DNA of 64,000 nt from Bacillus cereus (GTDB lineage: Bacteria; Bacillota; Bacilli; Bacillales; Bacillaceae_G), in the NCBI RefSeq assembly GCF_025917685.1, contig NZ_CP089518.1:1551001-1615000 (forward strand), written 5' to 3'. Positions 8,842-16,497 of the stretch are shown here, piece by piece (positions within the stretch are counted from its first letter, which is position 1; every line of letters starts with the position of its first letter). Position numbers and translations under genes: made by a program. Below the pieces are notes generated by a model, which saw only the letters and a list, made by a program, of their open reading frames with translations, had not been told where the DNA came from and did no database searches.

Positions 8842-9453
8842 ATGGATAAAAGATTATTATCGATGTTAAATGAGCTCCAATATTCAGAGGAAGAAATTAC
8901 ACGTTTAGAGAAAGAGGCGGATGCTTCTATAAATATAGATAAGTACTATGTAAGAAATGGTGAACTGCTAAAAAAATTAACTTTACAAATGCTTGAAGAG
9001 TCAATTCGCGAAGAGTTACAAGAAAATGAAGAAATTGAGAATGAACTGTTAGTAGGAGAGGGATGCATGGTAAATACAAAAGTAATACCGAATATTTATA
9101 CTGTAGGTGCAACTTTTTACTATTATATCGTTTTAACAAATAAAAGGTTGCTGATGAAAGGATTAGATTGTTATTTTAAAAAGGTAAATGAATACAGTAT
9201 GTTAATAGAAGATATTCAAGCAATTTCACAACATAAAAAAATGAAAAACGTATACGGGATTAAATATAATAAAAAATATATCCAATTTGGAAGTATAGAG
9301 CACGAACAAGAACTAGCTATGATTATTATGAAATTAAGACAGCATGGAGTAAAAGAAGAGAAATATAAAGATTTTGAGAAAGGCTGGATGATTTATTTCA
9401 ATGTTCTAGTCATAGTAACATCCGGTCTTTTATTTTTAAAATATTTAATGTAA
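8842..9453 (+). CDS. membrane-anchored partner of the sigma factor, PH-like domain
   Basis: 203 residues. An acidic helical N-terminal part (1-75) is followed by a beta-rich middle (about 80-165, TFYYYIVLTNKRLLMKGLDCYF) resembling bacterial PH/YdbT-like domains. There is one C-terminal membrane helix (about 182-200). The gene starts immediately after the sigma factor's stop and shares its transcript. By position it could be the anti-sigma factor, but no ZAS zinc motif (HxxxCxxC) is present, so the assignment is inference. Confidence 0.65.
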   Translation: MDKRLLSMLNELQYSEEEITRLEKEADASINIDKYYVRNGELLKKLTLQMLEESIREELQENEEIENELLVGEGCMVNTKVIPNIYTVGATFYYYIVLTNKRLLMKGLDCYFKKVNEYSMLIEDIQAISQHKKMKNVYGIKYNKKYIQFGSIEHEQELAMIIMKLRQHGVKEEKYKDFEKGWMIYFNVLVIVTSGLLFLKYLM

Positions 9454-9478
9454 AAAGCGGCCAAAAAGCCGCTTTTTA
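9452..9478. terminator. terminator between convergent operons
   Basis: The stem AAAAGCGGC / GCCGCTTTTT has a CAAAAA loop. Confidence 0.88.
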
Positions 9479-9486
9479 TGTTGCAG

Positions 9487-10707
9487 TTAATATTCTAATG
9501 ATGATCCTGTAGCTCTAAAATATTTTTCTCGTGAAGGAGTCATTACCCGGATTGCTAATAAACAGGAAAGGAAAAGAATGAGTAATGAGCTACTTATTAC
9601 AGTAATTTGAACGGAAAGAAATTGTGCGGATGCCCCAATTGCTAAAACGAAAAAGATTTGGATGAAATTTTTTATGGAATCAAACACGCTATCGATACGT
9701 CCTATCATATGTACAGGAATGTTATTTTGATAAAATGTGATAAAGCCAGTACCTGCAAATGATGAAGAAATGCCAAGTAAAATGAAACCAGCTGCCGCGA
9801 CGATAAATGAATTTGAAAAGGCGAAAATTACATAACCTATTGCTGTGAAGATCATACCGAATCCGATACAATGTTGAATTGGTAATCGTTTGGCAAGGAG
9901 AGAGACAAGAAATGAACCGGAAACGTAAGCGGCACCAGTTATACTAACAAGCATGCTATATTCCATGTCGGACAAAAGCAGTACTTGATTTGTGAATACA
10001 ACTTCTTGTGAATCGAGTGCCATAGAAACAAGCATAGTCGCTTGAAATAAAACGAATATGAGAATTATGTAAGTTTCCGTTCGAGCGAATGAAAAGACTT
10101 GTTTCCAATCACTTCGTAATGTTTGTACGAAAGTATTTGCAACCTCTTCGTTTTGCTTTGTTTGTAATGTAATGTTAGGCAAGTAGTAAATGAGAATGGT
10201 AGAAAGTAGAAAGGAAAGTGAGTTGCAGTAAATAACAAAGGTTGCTGAGTACGTGGTGAGAAGTATTCCAGCAAGAGCTGGACCGATAATAAAAGCCCCG
10301 CTCGTACAAAAGTTATTCCAAGCGTTGAATTGAGCGCGTTCTTCAGCTCGTATGAGCATTGTTTTATAAGTAAATGAAGCTGGATCGAAAAATGATGTAG
10401 CAATGCGAGTTAAAAAGATAAAAATATAAATGGCCCAAATAGAATCAAATAGTGGAATACAGCCAATGAGAGCTGCACGAATGATATCTGTGATGAGCAT
10501 AATGGACCGTTTGTTTAATCGATCTACTATGCTACCAGACCATATTTTTGTAACAACGGTGGCAATTGGGCCAACAATCCATAATCCTGCTACAGCAGCA
10601 GGGGAGTTTGTACTATTTAACACCATTAAGTTTAGAGCGATGAGATACATAAAATCACCTAAACGAGAAATTCCTGTTCCCGACAATAATAATAATTTAT
10701 TTTTCAT
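9487..10707 (-). CDS. MFS transporter controlled by adjacent ArsR-type regulator
   Basis: A 406-residue protein with about 12 membrane helices and the MFS loop 2-3 motif in the form GSIVDRLNKRS. It resembles the MFS_3 drug-exporter-like group. I start at the ATG (10707), about 10 bases after GAAAGGG, rather than the upstream TTG (10713). It follows the ArsR-type gene by 19 bases, so the two form an operon read leftward. Substrate unknown; drug or metabolite export is likely. Confidence 0.85.
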   Translation of the reverse strand: MKNKLLLLSGTGISRLGDFMYLIALNLMVLNSTNSPAAVAGLWIVGPIATVVTKIWSGSIVDRLNKRSIMLITDIIRAALIGCIPLFDSIWAIYIFIFLTRIATSFFDPASFTYKTMLIRAEERAQFNAWNNFCTSGAFIIGPALAGILLTTYSATFVIYCNSLSFLLSTILIYYLPNITLQTKQNEEVANTFVQTLRSDWKQVFSFARTETYIILIFVLFQATMLVSMALDSQEVVFTNQVLLLSDMEYSMLVSITGAAYVSGSFLVSLLAKRLPIQHCIGFGMIFTAIGYVIFAFSNSFIVAAAGFILLGISSSFAGTGFITFYQNNIPVHMIGRIDSVFDSIKNFIQIFFVLAIGASAQFLSVQITVISSSLLILFLSCLLAIRVMTPSREKYFRATGSSLEY

Positions 10708-10726
10708 AAACAAATGGCCCTTTCTT

Positions 10727-11176
10727 TCATTGTTTTTTAATCCTGCAGGAAATAGCGTATTCCTCTTCAGAGTTTGATTGACGAGCGGTTTTGTTTTCCC
10801 AACGTAATAAAACTTGTGTAATCTCCCAAGTAAGCTGTTGTAATTCCTCCGGAGTTAAAAATAGATGAGATACAATATGGTTACCTGTATTCGTTCCTTC
10901 TGTGCCACTTTCTTCAATATAGAAATGAGCCGCTTTTGCTTTATAATATTTTTCAATAATTCCGCGTTTTTCCTTCGTGTCTACTAATTCAAGTAACCCT
11001 CCATCATATAAAATTTGAACGTGATAATGTACGCTGCCAGCAGTTTTATTTAGTTTAGTAGCTACTTGTTTTGCAGTGAGTACTTCGTCTTTTAAAAGGT
11101 GAAGAATTTGAATACGAGTTGCATTGGAAATGAGCTTCTGCTGCTCAGCTGAAATAGTAAGTCTATCATCAAACAT
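10727..11176 (-). CDS. ArsR-like winged-helix regulator
   Basis: 149 residues. A winged helix-turn-helix occupies about residues 12-80 (NATRIQILHLLKDEVLTAKQ, then NKTAGSVHYHVQILYDGGLL, the recognition helix). A C-terminal extension (about 85-149) may bind a ligand or mediate dimerisation. There is no CxC metal-binding motif of classic ArsR metal sensors. GAAAGGAG precedes the ATG. A palindrome 37 bases upstream of the start is the likely autoregulatory operator, and the downstream MFS gene is the likely target. Confidence 0.85.
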   Translation of the reverse strand: MFDDRLTISAEQQKLISNATRIQILHLLKDEVLTAKQVATKLNKTAGSVHYHVQILYDGGLLELVDTKEKRGIIEKYYKAKAAHFYIEESGTEGTNTGNHIVSHLFLTPEELQQLTWEITQVLLRWENKTARQSNSEEEYAISCRIKKQ

Positions 11177-11207
11177 TATGGCATCTCCTTTCTTATAATC
11201 TAAATTT

Positions 11208-11236
11208 ATTGTACATTCTAAAAAATTAGAACGTAA
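11208..11236 (-). promoter_or_regulatory. promoter and operator palindrome of the arsR-like/MFS operon
   Basis: On the minus strand a TACAAT -10 box (11213-11208) is overlapped by the dyad ACGTTCTAA-TTTT-TTAGAATGT (11234-11213), with one mismatch. The dyad spans the spacer up to a weak -35 (TTACGT). An inverted repeat of this size between -35 and -10 is typical for winged-helix repressors. Confidence 0.65.
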
Positions 11237-11278
11237 GGAAAATAAATCTCCTTTTTTCTCTGTATTTCGACATAAATA

Positions 11279-11307
11279 AAAATAGCATGTACATAGACAT
11301 GCTATTA
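11279..11307 (-). terminator. terminator of the MFS/VOC operon
   Basis: The stem AATAGCATG / CATGCTATT overlaps the MFS stop codon, and on the minus strand it leads into TTTTTAT. Confidence 0.75.
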
Positions 11308-12528
11308 AGTGATAGTAGATTCTTCACTAAGTTTCCCGCAATAAAACAGGTAAAGCCATATAAAACTAACAAAAATACAGCATATAGCTAGTAAACTACC
11401 AATAATTTGAGGAGAAAGGATTTCTAATAGCCATCCAGTAATGAACATAGATAACTGTATAAGTGAACCATAAATAGAATAATGAAATGAAAAAACTTTA
11501 CCCATCATATTTTCGTGCGTGTAAGTTTGAAGTAATGTCGTATCCAGTGGAACGATGATTCCTCCTGCTATGCGCATGCAGAGCAATGTAATGATACCGA
11601 TAATAAGTTGATTAGATAAAATGAATCCGAGAAAGAAAATTCCTTGTAGTAAGTAGGCCCAACCAAATGCTCTTTTCATTTTTTCTTCATTTTTAGATAT
11701 ATATAAGTTAACGAGAAGACTACCAATCATAAGCCCAGCTCCTTGAACTGTATATAAAATTCCAATGTTAGAGTGGAAAATTCTTTCGGCATAGATTGTT
11801 AGAAGTAGCTGATAAGCCCCTCCAATAATGCCCCATGAAATTCCGACAAGAATTAAAGTTAAGATGATTTTTTGCTGCATTATGTATGTATAACCATCTT
11901 TTATATCAGTGAAAAACGCTTTTTTCGTGCTAAAAGTATTACGAGAAGGGATCTTCATTCTATGAATAATAAAGGCTGAAATAAAGTATGATAGGCTGTT
12001 CATTAAAAAAGCGACCTCAATACTTAAAGCTTGTGCGATAATCCCACCTAAAGAAGCCCCCATAATAGACATAAAACCATTAATTGTACTAGAAAGAGAG
12101 TTAGCGGTTACTAAATGATTTTGGTTTACGATATTCTTTAGAGTTGATTGCTTAGCGGGCTCAAATAAGCAAGAAAGTACTGATAAACATATATTAGAAA
12201 TGAAAATAATCTCGATTTTATAGATCGCTAATAAATAAGTGAGGACGATAATTCCTCGTAAAATATCGGTGAAAATCATAATCTTTTTTTTCGAAAAACG
12301 GTCTACAATTCCGCCTATGAATGGGCTAAGAAAGAGTTGAGGTAATCCTTTACTCATAAAAGTGAGCGCCATCATAAATGGAGATTCTGTTATGCTATAG
12401 ACAAATGTTAATAAAGCTACAGTATGAAACCAATCTCCAAGTACGCTTAACATTTGACCATAAAATAGTTTTTTGAAGTTTTTATTTGATTTAAGCAGTG
12501 TGGAATAAGAAACTGATTGCACTGACAT
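11305..12528 (-). CDS. MFS transporter (second copy, distinct)
   Basis: A 407-residue, 12-helix MFS protein with GQMLSVLGDWFHTVALLTFVY at the first helix and GGIVDRFSKKK as the loop 2-3 motif, again of the MFS_3 exporter type. It shares only family-level similarity with the other MFS in this window. GGGAG lies 8-10 bases before the ATG. It starts 5 bases after the VOC gene stop, so the two are co-transcribed. Confidence 0.85.
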   Translation of the reverse strand: MSVQSVSYSTLLKSNKNFKKLFYGQMLSVLGDWFHTVALLTFVYSITESPFMMALTFMSKGLPQLFLSPFIGGIVDRFSKKKIMIFTDILRGIIVLTYLLAIYKIEIIFISNICLSVLSCLFEPAKQSTLKNIVNQNHLVTANSLSSTINGFMSIMGASLGGIIAQALSIEVAFLMNSLSYFISAFIIHRMKIPSRNTFSTKKAFFTDIKDGYTYIMQQKIILTLILVGISWGIIGGAYQLLLTIYAERIFHSNIGILYTVQGAGLMIGSLLVNLYISKNEEKMKRAFGWAYLLQGIFFLGFILSNQLIIGIITLLCMRIAGGIIVPLDTTLLQTYTHENMMGKVFSFHYSIYGSLIQLSMFITGWLLEILSPQIIGSLLAICCIFVSFIWLYLFYCGKLSEESTIT

Positions 12529-12533
12529 AAAAA

Positions 12534-13001
12534 TTACTCCCTATCTATTGGCGATGTTTGTACATGCTTTTTCCATTCACTTAAATACATTTTCTCTGCT
12601 TTATGTAGTCCAACAGGTAATTGTGCAATGAATTCTAAGCTATTTCCATCAGGATCGTTAAAATATACGGAGGCATGTGCTAATTCTGGAAAAACGATTG
12701 GCTCAATTGGCTCCATTCCAAAGTCTTTTCGCGCTGGAATTCCTTTCTGTTTGAGCCAGTGTATCGCGTCTTCTAAATCGTGTAAGCTTACTTGGAAAGC
12801 GATATGTCGTAAAGATGGATGATAAGTAACTTTGTATTCTTCTCCTTCCCAAAGGCCAATCCAACTTTCATTTTCTACAATCCAAAAGAAGGCGATATCT
12901 TTGTCTCTTTTATATAATTTTAGCCCCAGTGATTCATAAAAAGGTATCGAAATTTCTAAATTACAGACAGGTAAATGTGCTTCATAAAGACCTTTAATCA
13001 T
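12534..13001 (-). CDS. VOC-family (glyoxalase/bleomycin-resistance fold) protein
   Basis: 155 residues with two beta-alpha-beta-beta-beta modules of the vicinal oxygen chelate fold. The potential metal ligands are His9 in EAHLPVCNLE, a His in LRHIAFQVS (about residue 66), and a Glu in DPDGNSLEFIAQ (about 124). Such enzymes include fosfomycin thiol transferases, dioxygenases and glyoxalases; this one cannot be assigned a substrate. GGAGGATTATA precedes the ATG. It is the first gene of the operon with the MFS transporter, which suggests joint handling of a small molecule. Confidence 0.85.
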   Translation of the reverse strand: MIKGLYEAHLPVCNLEISIPFYESLGLKLYKRDKDIAFFWIVENESWIGLWEGEEYKVTYHPSLRHIAFQVSLHDLEDAIHWLKQKGIPARKDFGMEPIEPIVFPELAHASVYFNDPDGNSLEFIAQLPVGLHKAEKMYLSEWKKHVQTSPIDRE

Positions 13002-13102
13002 TATAATCCTCCTTAGTAAAAATGTTTCTTATTCCATAGTAAACGATTTCTTGTTAGTTGAAATCACAAAAAAGATGGACATAAATTCATACGAAAGTAT
13101 GA

Positions 13103-13129
13103 AAAAACAGCTCAAATATGAGCTGTTTT
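13103..13129. terminator. terminator
   Basis: The stem AAAACAGCTC / GAGCTGTTTT has an AAATAT loop. It lies downstream of the yjcZ-like gene on the minus strand. Confidence 0.8.
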
Positions 13130-13193
13130 CGTATAGTTTTTAGTTAACATATTTCATTCATTTAGAGTTTAGCGAAAAGGATACGTATTATAT

Positions 13194-13310
13194 TTAAAAC
13201 CCTCCGCCGCCACCCCAACAGCTACATCCGATAATGATTAGAAGGATGAATAGTACGATGAGTAAAGCAAATCCACCGCCGAAACCAGCGCAACTACCAC
13301 CAAAGCTCAT
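13194..13310 (-). CDS. YjcZ-family sporulation protein
   Basis: 38 residues: a glycine-rich start (MSFGGSCAGFGGGF), one hydrophobic helix (ALLIVLFILLIIIGCSC) and a WGGGGGF tail. This is the pattern of the YjcZ/SscA-like small sporulation proteins abundant in Bacillus spores. A perfect AAAAAGGAGG site precedes the ATG. It is very short, with a terminator about 65 bases downstream. A role in spore assembly is family knowledge; here it is inferred only from similarity. Confidence 0.85.
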   Translation of the reverse strand: MSFGGSCAGFGGGFALLIVLFILLIIIGCSCWGGGGGF

Positions 13311-13646
13311 GTTTTTTCCTCCTTTTTAGGAAATTAATCTATATAACTAATGGATTACTTTATAAGATATGTTTTTTATTTGGAAAAGGAGCAAGTCTTA
13401 CTTTTAATTAGACAAGAGCCTGTGAGCTAATTTAGATATGGCATACACTTAGTTTCATAGCACTTTTTGAAAAGGGTAAAACAATATGGAAAGGTATAAT
13501 AGGTGGATGTAGCTTACAATTACATTAAAATTTCTTTTCATAAATATAAAATTTGTAAAAAAAACCATTTTTTTATTTTTTTATCGGTAAAAATGTACTA
13601 TAATTTTACAAGTAATATTATGGGAAAAGGGAGTTTTAGTGTAGAG
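13311..13646. other. intergenic region with a sigma-A-like -10 box
   Basis: The 336-base gap between the divergent yjcZ-like and spo0E-like genes holds no convincing gene. A TATAAT box at 13599-13604 would start the spo0E-like transcript; no good -35 box is seen 17 bases upstream. Confidence 0.55.
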
Positions 13647-13811
13647 ATGGAGATGGGACAATTACACAATAAAATAGAACACAAAAAGAAAGAGTTAATT
13701 CAACTTGTTGCTAGGCATGGATTAGATCATGATAAAGTTTTGTTATTTAGTCGAGATTTAGATATACTAATTAATAAGTTTATGAATATAAAAGACAAAG
13801 TATGTAAGTGA
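13647..13811 (+). CDS. Spo0E-family aspartyl-phosphate phosphatase
   Basis: About 54 residues forming two antiparallel helices, IEHKKKELIQLVARHGLDH and KVLLFSRDLDILINKF. The SRDLD segment corresponds to the SQELD catalytic motif of Spo0E, Ynz and Yis phosphatases, which remove phosphate from Spo0A~P and so delay sporulation. AAAAGGGAG lies 13 bases before the ATG at 13647 (a second ATG is at 13653); upstream in-frame ATGs lack a ribosome site. It is followed closely by hfq. Confidence 0.85.
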   Translation: MEMGQLHNKIEHKKKELIQLVARHGLDHDKVLLFSRDLDILINKFMNIKDKVCK

Positions 13812-13866
13812 TTAATCTTTAATTTTTTATATTAGGATTATTTACTGATAAAGGAGAGAACAGTTA

Positions 13867-14055
13867 TTGGAACATTTACAAGAAGAGTTGTATAAACAAA
13901 TAAAAGAAGAAAAAGGTGCAGTTACTATATTCTTAAAGAGCGGAGTAAGAATAGTAGGGGAAGTAGCTGGAGTAGATAGATTTACAGTATTAATGTTAGT
14001 AGATGGAAAACAACAACTTATTTATAAGCAGGCAATATCAACAATTATGAACTAA
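13867..14055 (+). CDS. hfq: Hfq-family RNA chaperone
   Basis: 62 residues with the Sm fold: an N-terminal helix (about 1-17), the Sm1 strands VTIFLKSGVRIVGEVAGVDR and the Sm2 segment GKQQLIYKQAIST. Hfq hexamers bind A- and U-rich RNAs. The canonical YKHAIST is YKQAIST here, changing the conserved proximal-face His to Gln. The start is TTG, 10 bases after AAGGAG. B. cereus-group genomes carry more than one hfq, so this is one paralogue. Its last codons lie in the stem of the following hairpin. Confidence 0.88.
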   Translation: MEHLQEELYKQIKEEKGAVTIFLKSGVRIVGEVAGVDRFTVLMLVDGKQQLIYKQAISTIMN

Positions 14056-14087
14056 GACACTCGAAATGAGTGTCTTAGTTCATAATT
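14043..14087. terminator. 20-bp perfect hairpin overlapping the hfq stop
   Basis: The arms are perfectly complementary for 20 bp around a GAAAT loop; the core is AAGACACTC / GAGTGTCTT. The left arm includes the last three hfq codons and the stop. It lies between convergent hfq and the HD-domain gene and lacks a long T run on the plus side. Confidence 0.7.
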
Positions 14088-14093
14088 AAATGG

Positions 14094-14696
14094 TTACTGC
14101 TTGCATGCTTCAACGTCAATGCCAGCAGCGAGTAATTTTTTTTCTCCGTCTTGTTCAATGATTTTTTGTAATTTAGATAAGAAAGAGTCAAAATCTGTAT
14201 GTTTACCAACTTGGAAAGTCATTTTATGCTCAATTGGTAGCCAAGTATCAATATCAGCTTCGTTATGCTGAATTTTCACTTCAAGTTTATCAAGCGCGTT
14301 AGCAACTTTTGCTTCATACGTTTCTTTCGCTTCGAATTCCATCCATAAATCGTATAATTCTTCGCCAAGAGAACCTTCTAGTGTACGTTTAATATTTAAA
14401 ATAGCCTCTTGTTCGTTTTTTTGTTTTTGTAATTGTAATTCACGGCTATTCATCGTATCAAAGGCGGGGATATCACCGGCTTCTGCTTCAACAAGATCGT
14501 GAATTATGACCATCTTAAGTAATTTTTCTATGTTTACTTTTTGATCCAAATAAGGCTCAACTAAGATAGCCATTAAGGACATACGCCAAGTATGCTCTGC
14601 AACACTTTCTTGACGTCCGTTTGAAAGCCAACTGTGTCGCATTTCGTATTTTAGTTTTTCTGCTAATGCAATGACCTGTAAAATATTATGTTCCAT
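14094..14696 (-). CDS. HD-domain hydrolase, YfbR-like 5'-nucleotidase
   Basis: 200 residues with the HD phosphohydrolase signature: His in ESVAEHTWRMS (about residue 38), the HD pair in MVIIHDLVEAEAGDIPAFD (about 68-69), and a distal Asp in ANALDKLEVKIQH. It matches the HD_3/YfbR group, which dephosphorylates deoxyribonucleoside 5'-monophosphates with a divalent metal. GAGGAGG lies directly upstream of the ATG at 14696; the more upstream GTG would overlap it. It is a single gene. Confidence 0.85.
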   Translation of the reverse strand: MEHNILQVIALAEKLKYEMRHSWLSNGRQESVAEHTWRMSLMAILVEPYLDQKVNIEKLLKMVIIHDLVEAEAGDIPAFDTMNSRELQLQKQKNEQEAILNIKRTLEGSLGEELYDLWMEFEAKETYEAKVANALDKLEVKIQHNEADIDTWLPIEHKMTFQVGKHTDFDSFLSKLQKIIEQDGEKKLLAAGIDVEACKQ

Positions 14697-14867
14697 AGGA
14701 ATCCTCCTCACATTGCTATATTATAATTCTAGTATAGAAATGAAATGTGTCAATTATATTGTTGTATTGCGATAGATAGATTATAAACGAATAATGAATA
14801 TTATATGTAAAAACGCATTATTAAAATGAAAAAATATTTTATAAAAATGAAAAGAAAGGGCAGGAAT

Positions 14868-15370
14868 ATGGGAGACGAAAATCAAGTATTAGCTAGACCA
14901 CAAAGAAAAAAAGGAAGTTTGATATTTCTAGCCCAATTGGTATTATAGTAGGTTTTGTGATTGTAATAGCGGCAATCATGTTTGGCGCGGTGGAATAAAA
15001 GGTTTTAAAAACTTCTTAGATGTCTCATCTATTTTAATTGTCGTAGGGGGGATAACAGCGACAATCGTTGTGGTATATAGATTTGGAGAAATAAAAAAAT
15101 ATATGAAAAGTATTTTTATTGTTTTACATAGAAGAGAAGAAGATTTAGAACAGTTAACTGATTTGTTTGTTGATTTTTCAAAAAAAGTCGAAAAAATATG
15201 GGTTACTTTCATTAGAAGTTGATGGAGAGCAAGTAGACAATCTTTTTATTCAAAAGGGAATTCGTTTAATGTTAAGCGGCTATGATGAAGCGGAATTAAA
15301 AAAAGTGTTAATGAAAGATGTTGAAACTGAAGTGTATGAGTTAAGAAAAGGCGCAACATTATTAGATAAA
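14868..15370 (+). pseudogene. motA: motA flagellar stator gene, degraded and truncated
   Basis: Reading across three frames recovers a MotA-like N-terminal half: ISSPIGIIVGFVIVIAAIMFG, then GIKGFKNFLDVSSILIVVGG, RFGEIKKYMKSIFIVLHRRE, and then KKYGLLSLEVDGEQ to RKGATLLDK. Frame is lost by about one base near 14918-14921, by one base near 14984-14990 (GGC-GGC shortened), and by a gained A in the run at 15180-15186. The MotA C-terminal half, including the two later membrane helices, is absent, and the sequence passes straight into motB. MotA with MotB forms the proton channel that turns the flagellum, so this product cannot function. Confidence 0.9.
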
Positions 15371-15843
15371 TTTCACATGGAAAAAATGATGAAAAAGCAG
15401 TTTCAAAAAAGCACATGGATGAATTGTATAAAAAGTTAAAAGTATATGTGGATAATAATGGTGTTAGTCAAGTGAATGTATACCGAGAAGATACAGGTGT
15501 TAGCATCGTTATAGTAGACAATTTAATATTCGATAAGGGTGATGCGAATGCTAAGCCGGAAACGAAAGAAGTAATTAGTCAATTAGTAGGGTTCTTCCAA
15601 TCGGTACCAAATCCAATTGTTGTGGAAGGACATATAGACAGTAGACCGATTCATAATGAAAAATTCCCTTCCAACTGGGAATTATCTTCGGCGTGTGCAG
15701 CTAATATGATTCATCATTTAATTGAAGTATATAATGTGGATGATAAAAGGTTAGCATCGGTATGATATGCAGACACAAAACCAGTAGCGCCAAATGATTC
15801 ACCACAAAATTGGGAGAAGAACCGCCACGTTGTAATATATTAA
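15371..15843 (+). pseudogene. motB: motB flagellar stator gene, 5'-deleted and with internal stop
   Basis: Only the periplasmic part of MotB remains, starting near ISHGKNDEKAVSKK and continuing through an OmpA-like peptidoglycan-binding domain. The N-terminal cytoplasmic segment and membrane helix with the proton-carrying Asp are missing. A TGA at 15763-15765 interrupts a frame that otherwise continues through YADTKPVAPNDSPQNWEKN to the natural TAA at 15841. Conserved domain residues look altered: GHIDSRP for the usual GHTDSRP, SSACAAN for SSARAAN, NRHVV for NRRVV. The fusion to motA is out of frame. Confidence 0.88.
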
Positions 15844-15930
15844 GGAATAATATATTTCTATTTTAGTAATAAAATAATAAAAATACGGAATTTCTTTTAA
15901 AAAAATATTAAATTTTATCGTTTTATTTTG

Positions 15931-15936
15931 TATAAT
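15931..15936 (+). promoter_or_regulatory. candidate cheY promoter -10 box
   Basis: TATAAT preceded by TTTTG lies about 65 bases before cheY; a weak TTAAAT -35 box lies 17 bases upstream. It looks like a sigma-A promoter, not a sigma-D one. Confidence 0.5.
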
Positions 15937-16001
15937 GAGTGAGAATGATAAGGTGAAATATTAAGATATTTTTATACATAGTAAGGAGAGAACCGAAAAG
16001 A

Positions 16002-16370
16002 ATGGCACATAAAATTTTAGTTGTAGATGATGCGATGTTCATGCGAACAATGATTAAAAACTTGTTGAAAAGTAATTCTGAATTTGAGGTTATCGGTGAA
16101 GCAGAAAATGGGGTAGAAGCAATCCAAAAGTATAAAGAGCTTCGACCTGATATTGTAACACTAGATATTACGATGCCTGAAATGGACGGACTTGAAGCAT
16201 TAAAAGAAATTATGAAAATTGATTCGAGTGCAAAGGTTGTCATTTGTTCCGCGATGGGACAACAAGGTATGGTATTAGATGCAATTAAAGGCGGGGCAAA
16301 AGACTTTATTGTAAAGCCATTCCAAGCGGATCGTGTAATCGAAGCTTTAACAAAAGTAGCAAACAGCTAA
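16002..16370 (+). CDS. cheY: chemotaxis response regulator CheY
   Basis: 122 residues, a single receiver domain. Acidic pocket Asp9-Asp10 (LVVDDAMFMR), phospho-acceptor Asp55 (VTLDITMPEMDG), a conserved Ser in VICSAMGQQG and Lys in FIVKPFQADR are all present, so phosphorylation should work. CheA phosphorylates it, and in Firmicutes CheY~P binds the motor switch to promote counter-clockwise rotation. AAGGAGAG precedes the ATG. It is the first intact gene of the chemotaxis block, followed by cheA after a hairpin. Confidence 0.93.
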   Translation: MAHKILVVDDAMFMRTMIKNLLKSNSEFEVIGEAENGVEAIQKYKELRPDIVTLDITMPEMDGLEALKEIMKIDSSAKVVICSAMGQQGMVLDAIKGGAKDFIVKPFQADRVIEALTKVANS

Positions 16371-16372
16371 TA

Positions 16373-16439
16373 TAGAAGGGGTGCCACAAGGAATCAAAAC
16401 AATGATAGTAGATAGGTATGTGGTCCCTTCTTTATTTTT
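16373..16439 (+). terminator. hairpin between cheY and cheA
   Basis: AGAAGGG with an inner GCCAC pairs with GTGG and CCCTTCT across a long loop and is followed by TTATTTTTT. It may partly terminate cheY transcripts and so lower cheA relative to cheY. Confidence 0.55.
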
Positions 16440-16497
16440 TAAAACACTAAATCGTTATACATAAATGAAATGTTTGTTAGACAGATAGGGGATTAAA

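Noticed and set aside
15167..15765. Two separate small functional proteins in the motAB region
   Set aside because: Both frames are fragments of MotA and MotB with shifted frames and a missing middle; neither has a proper start site.
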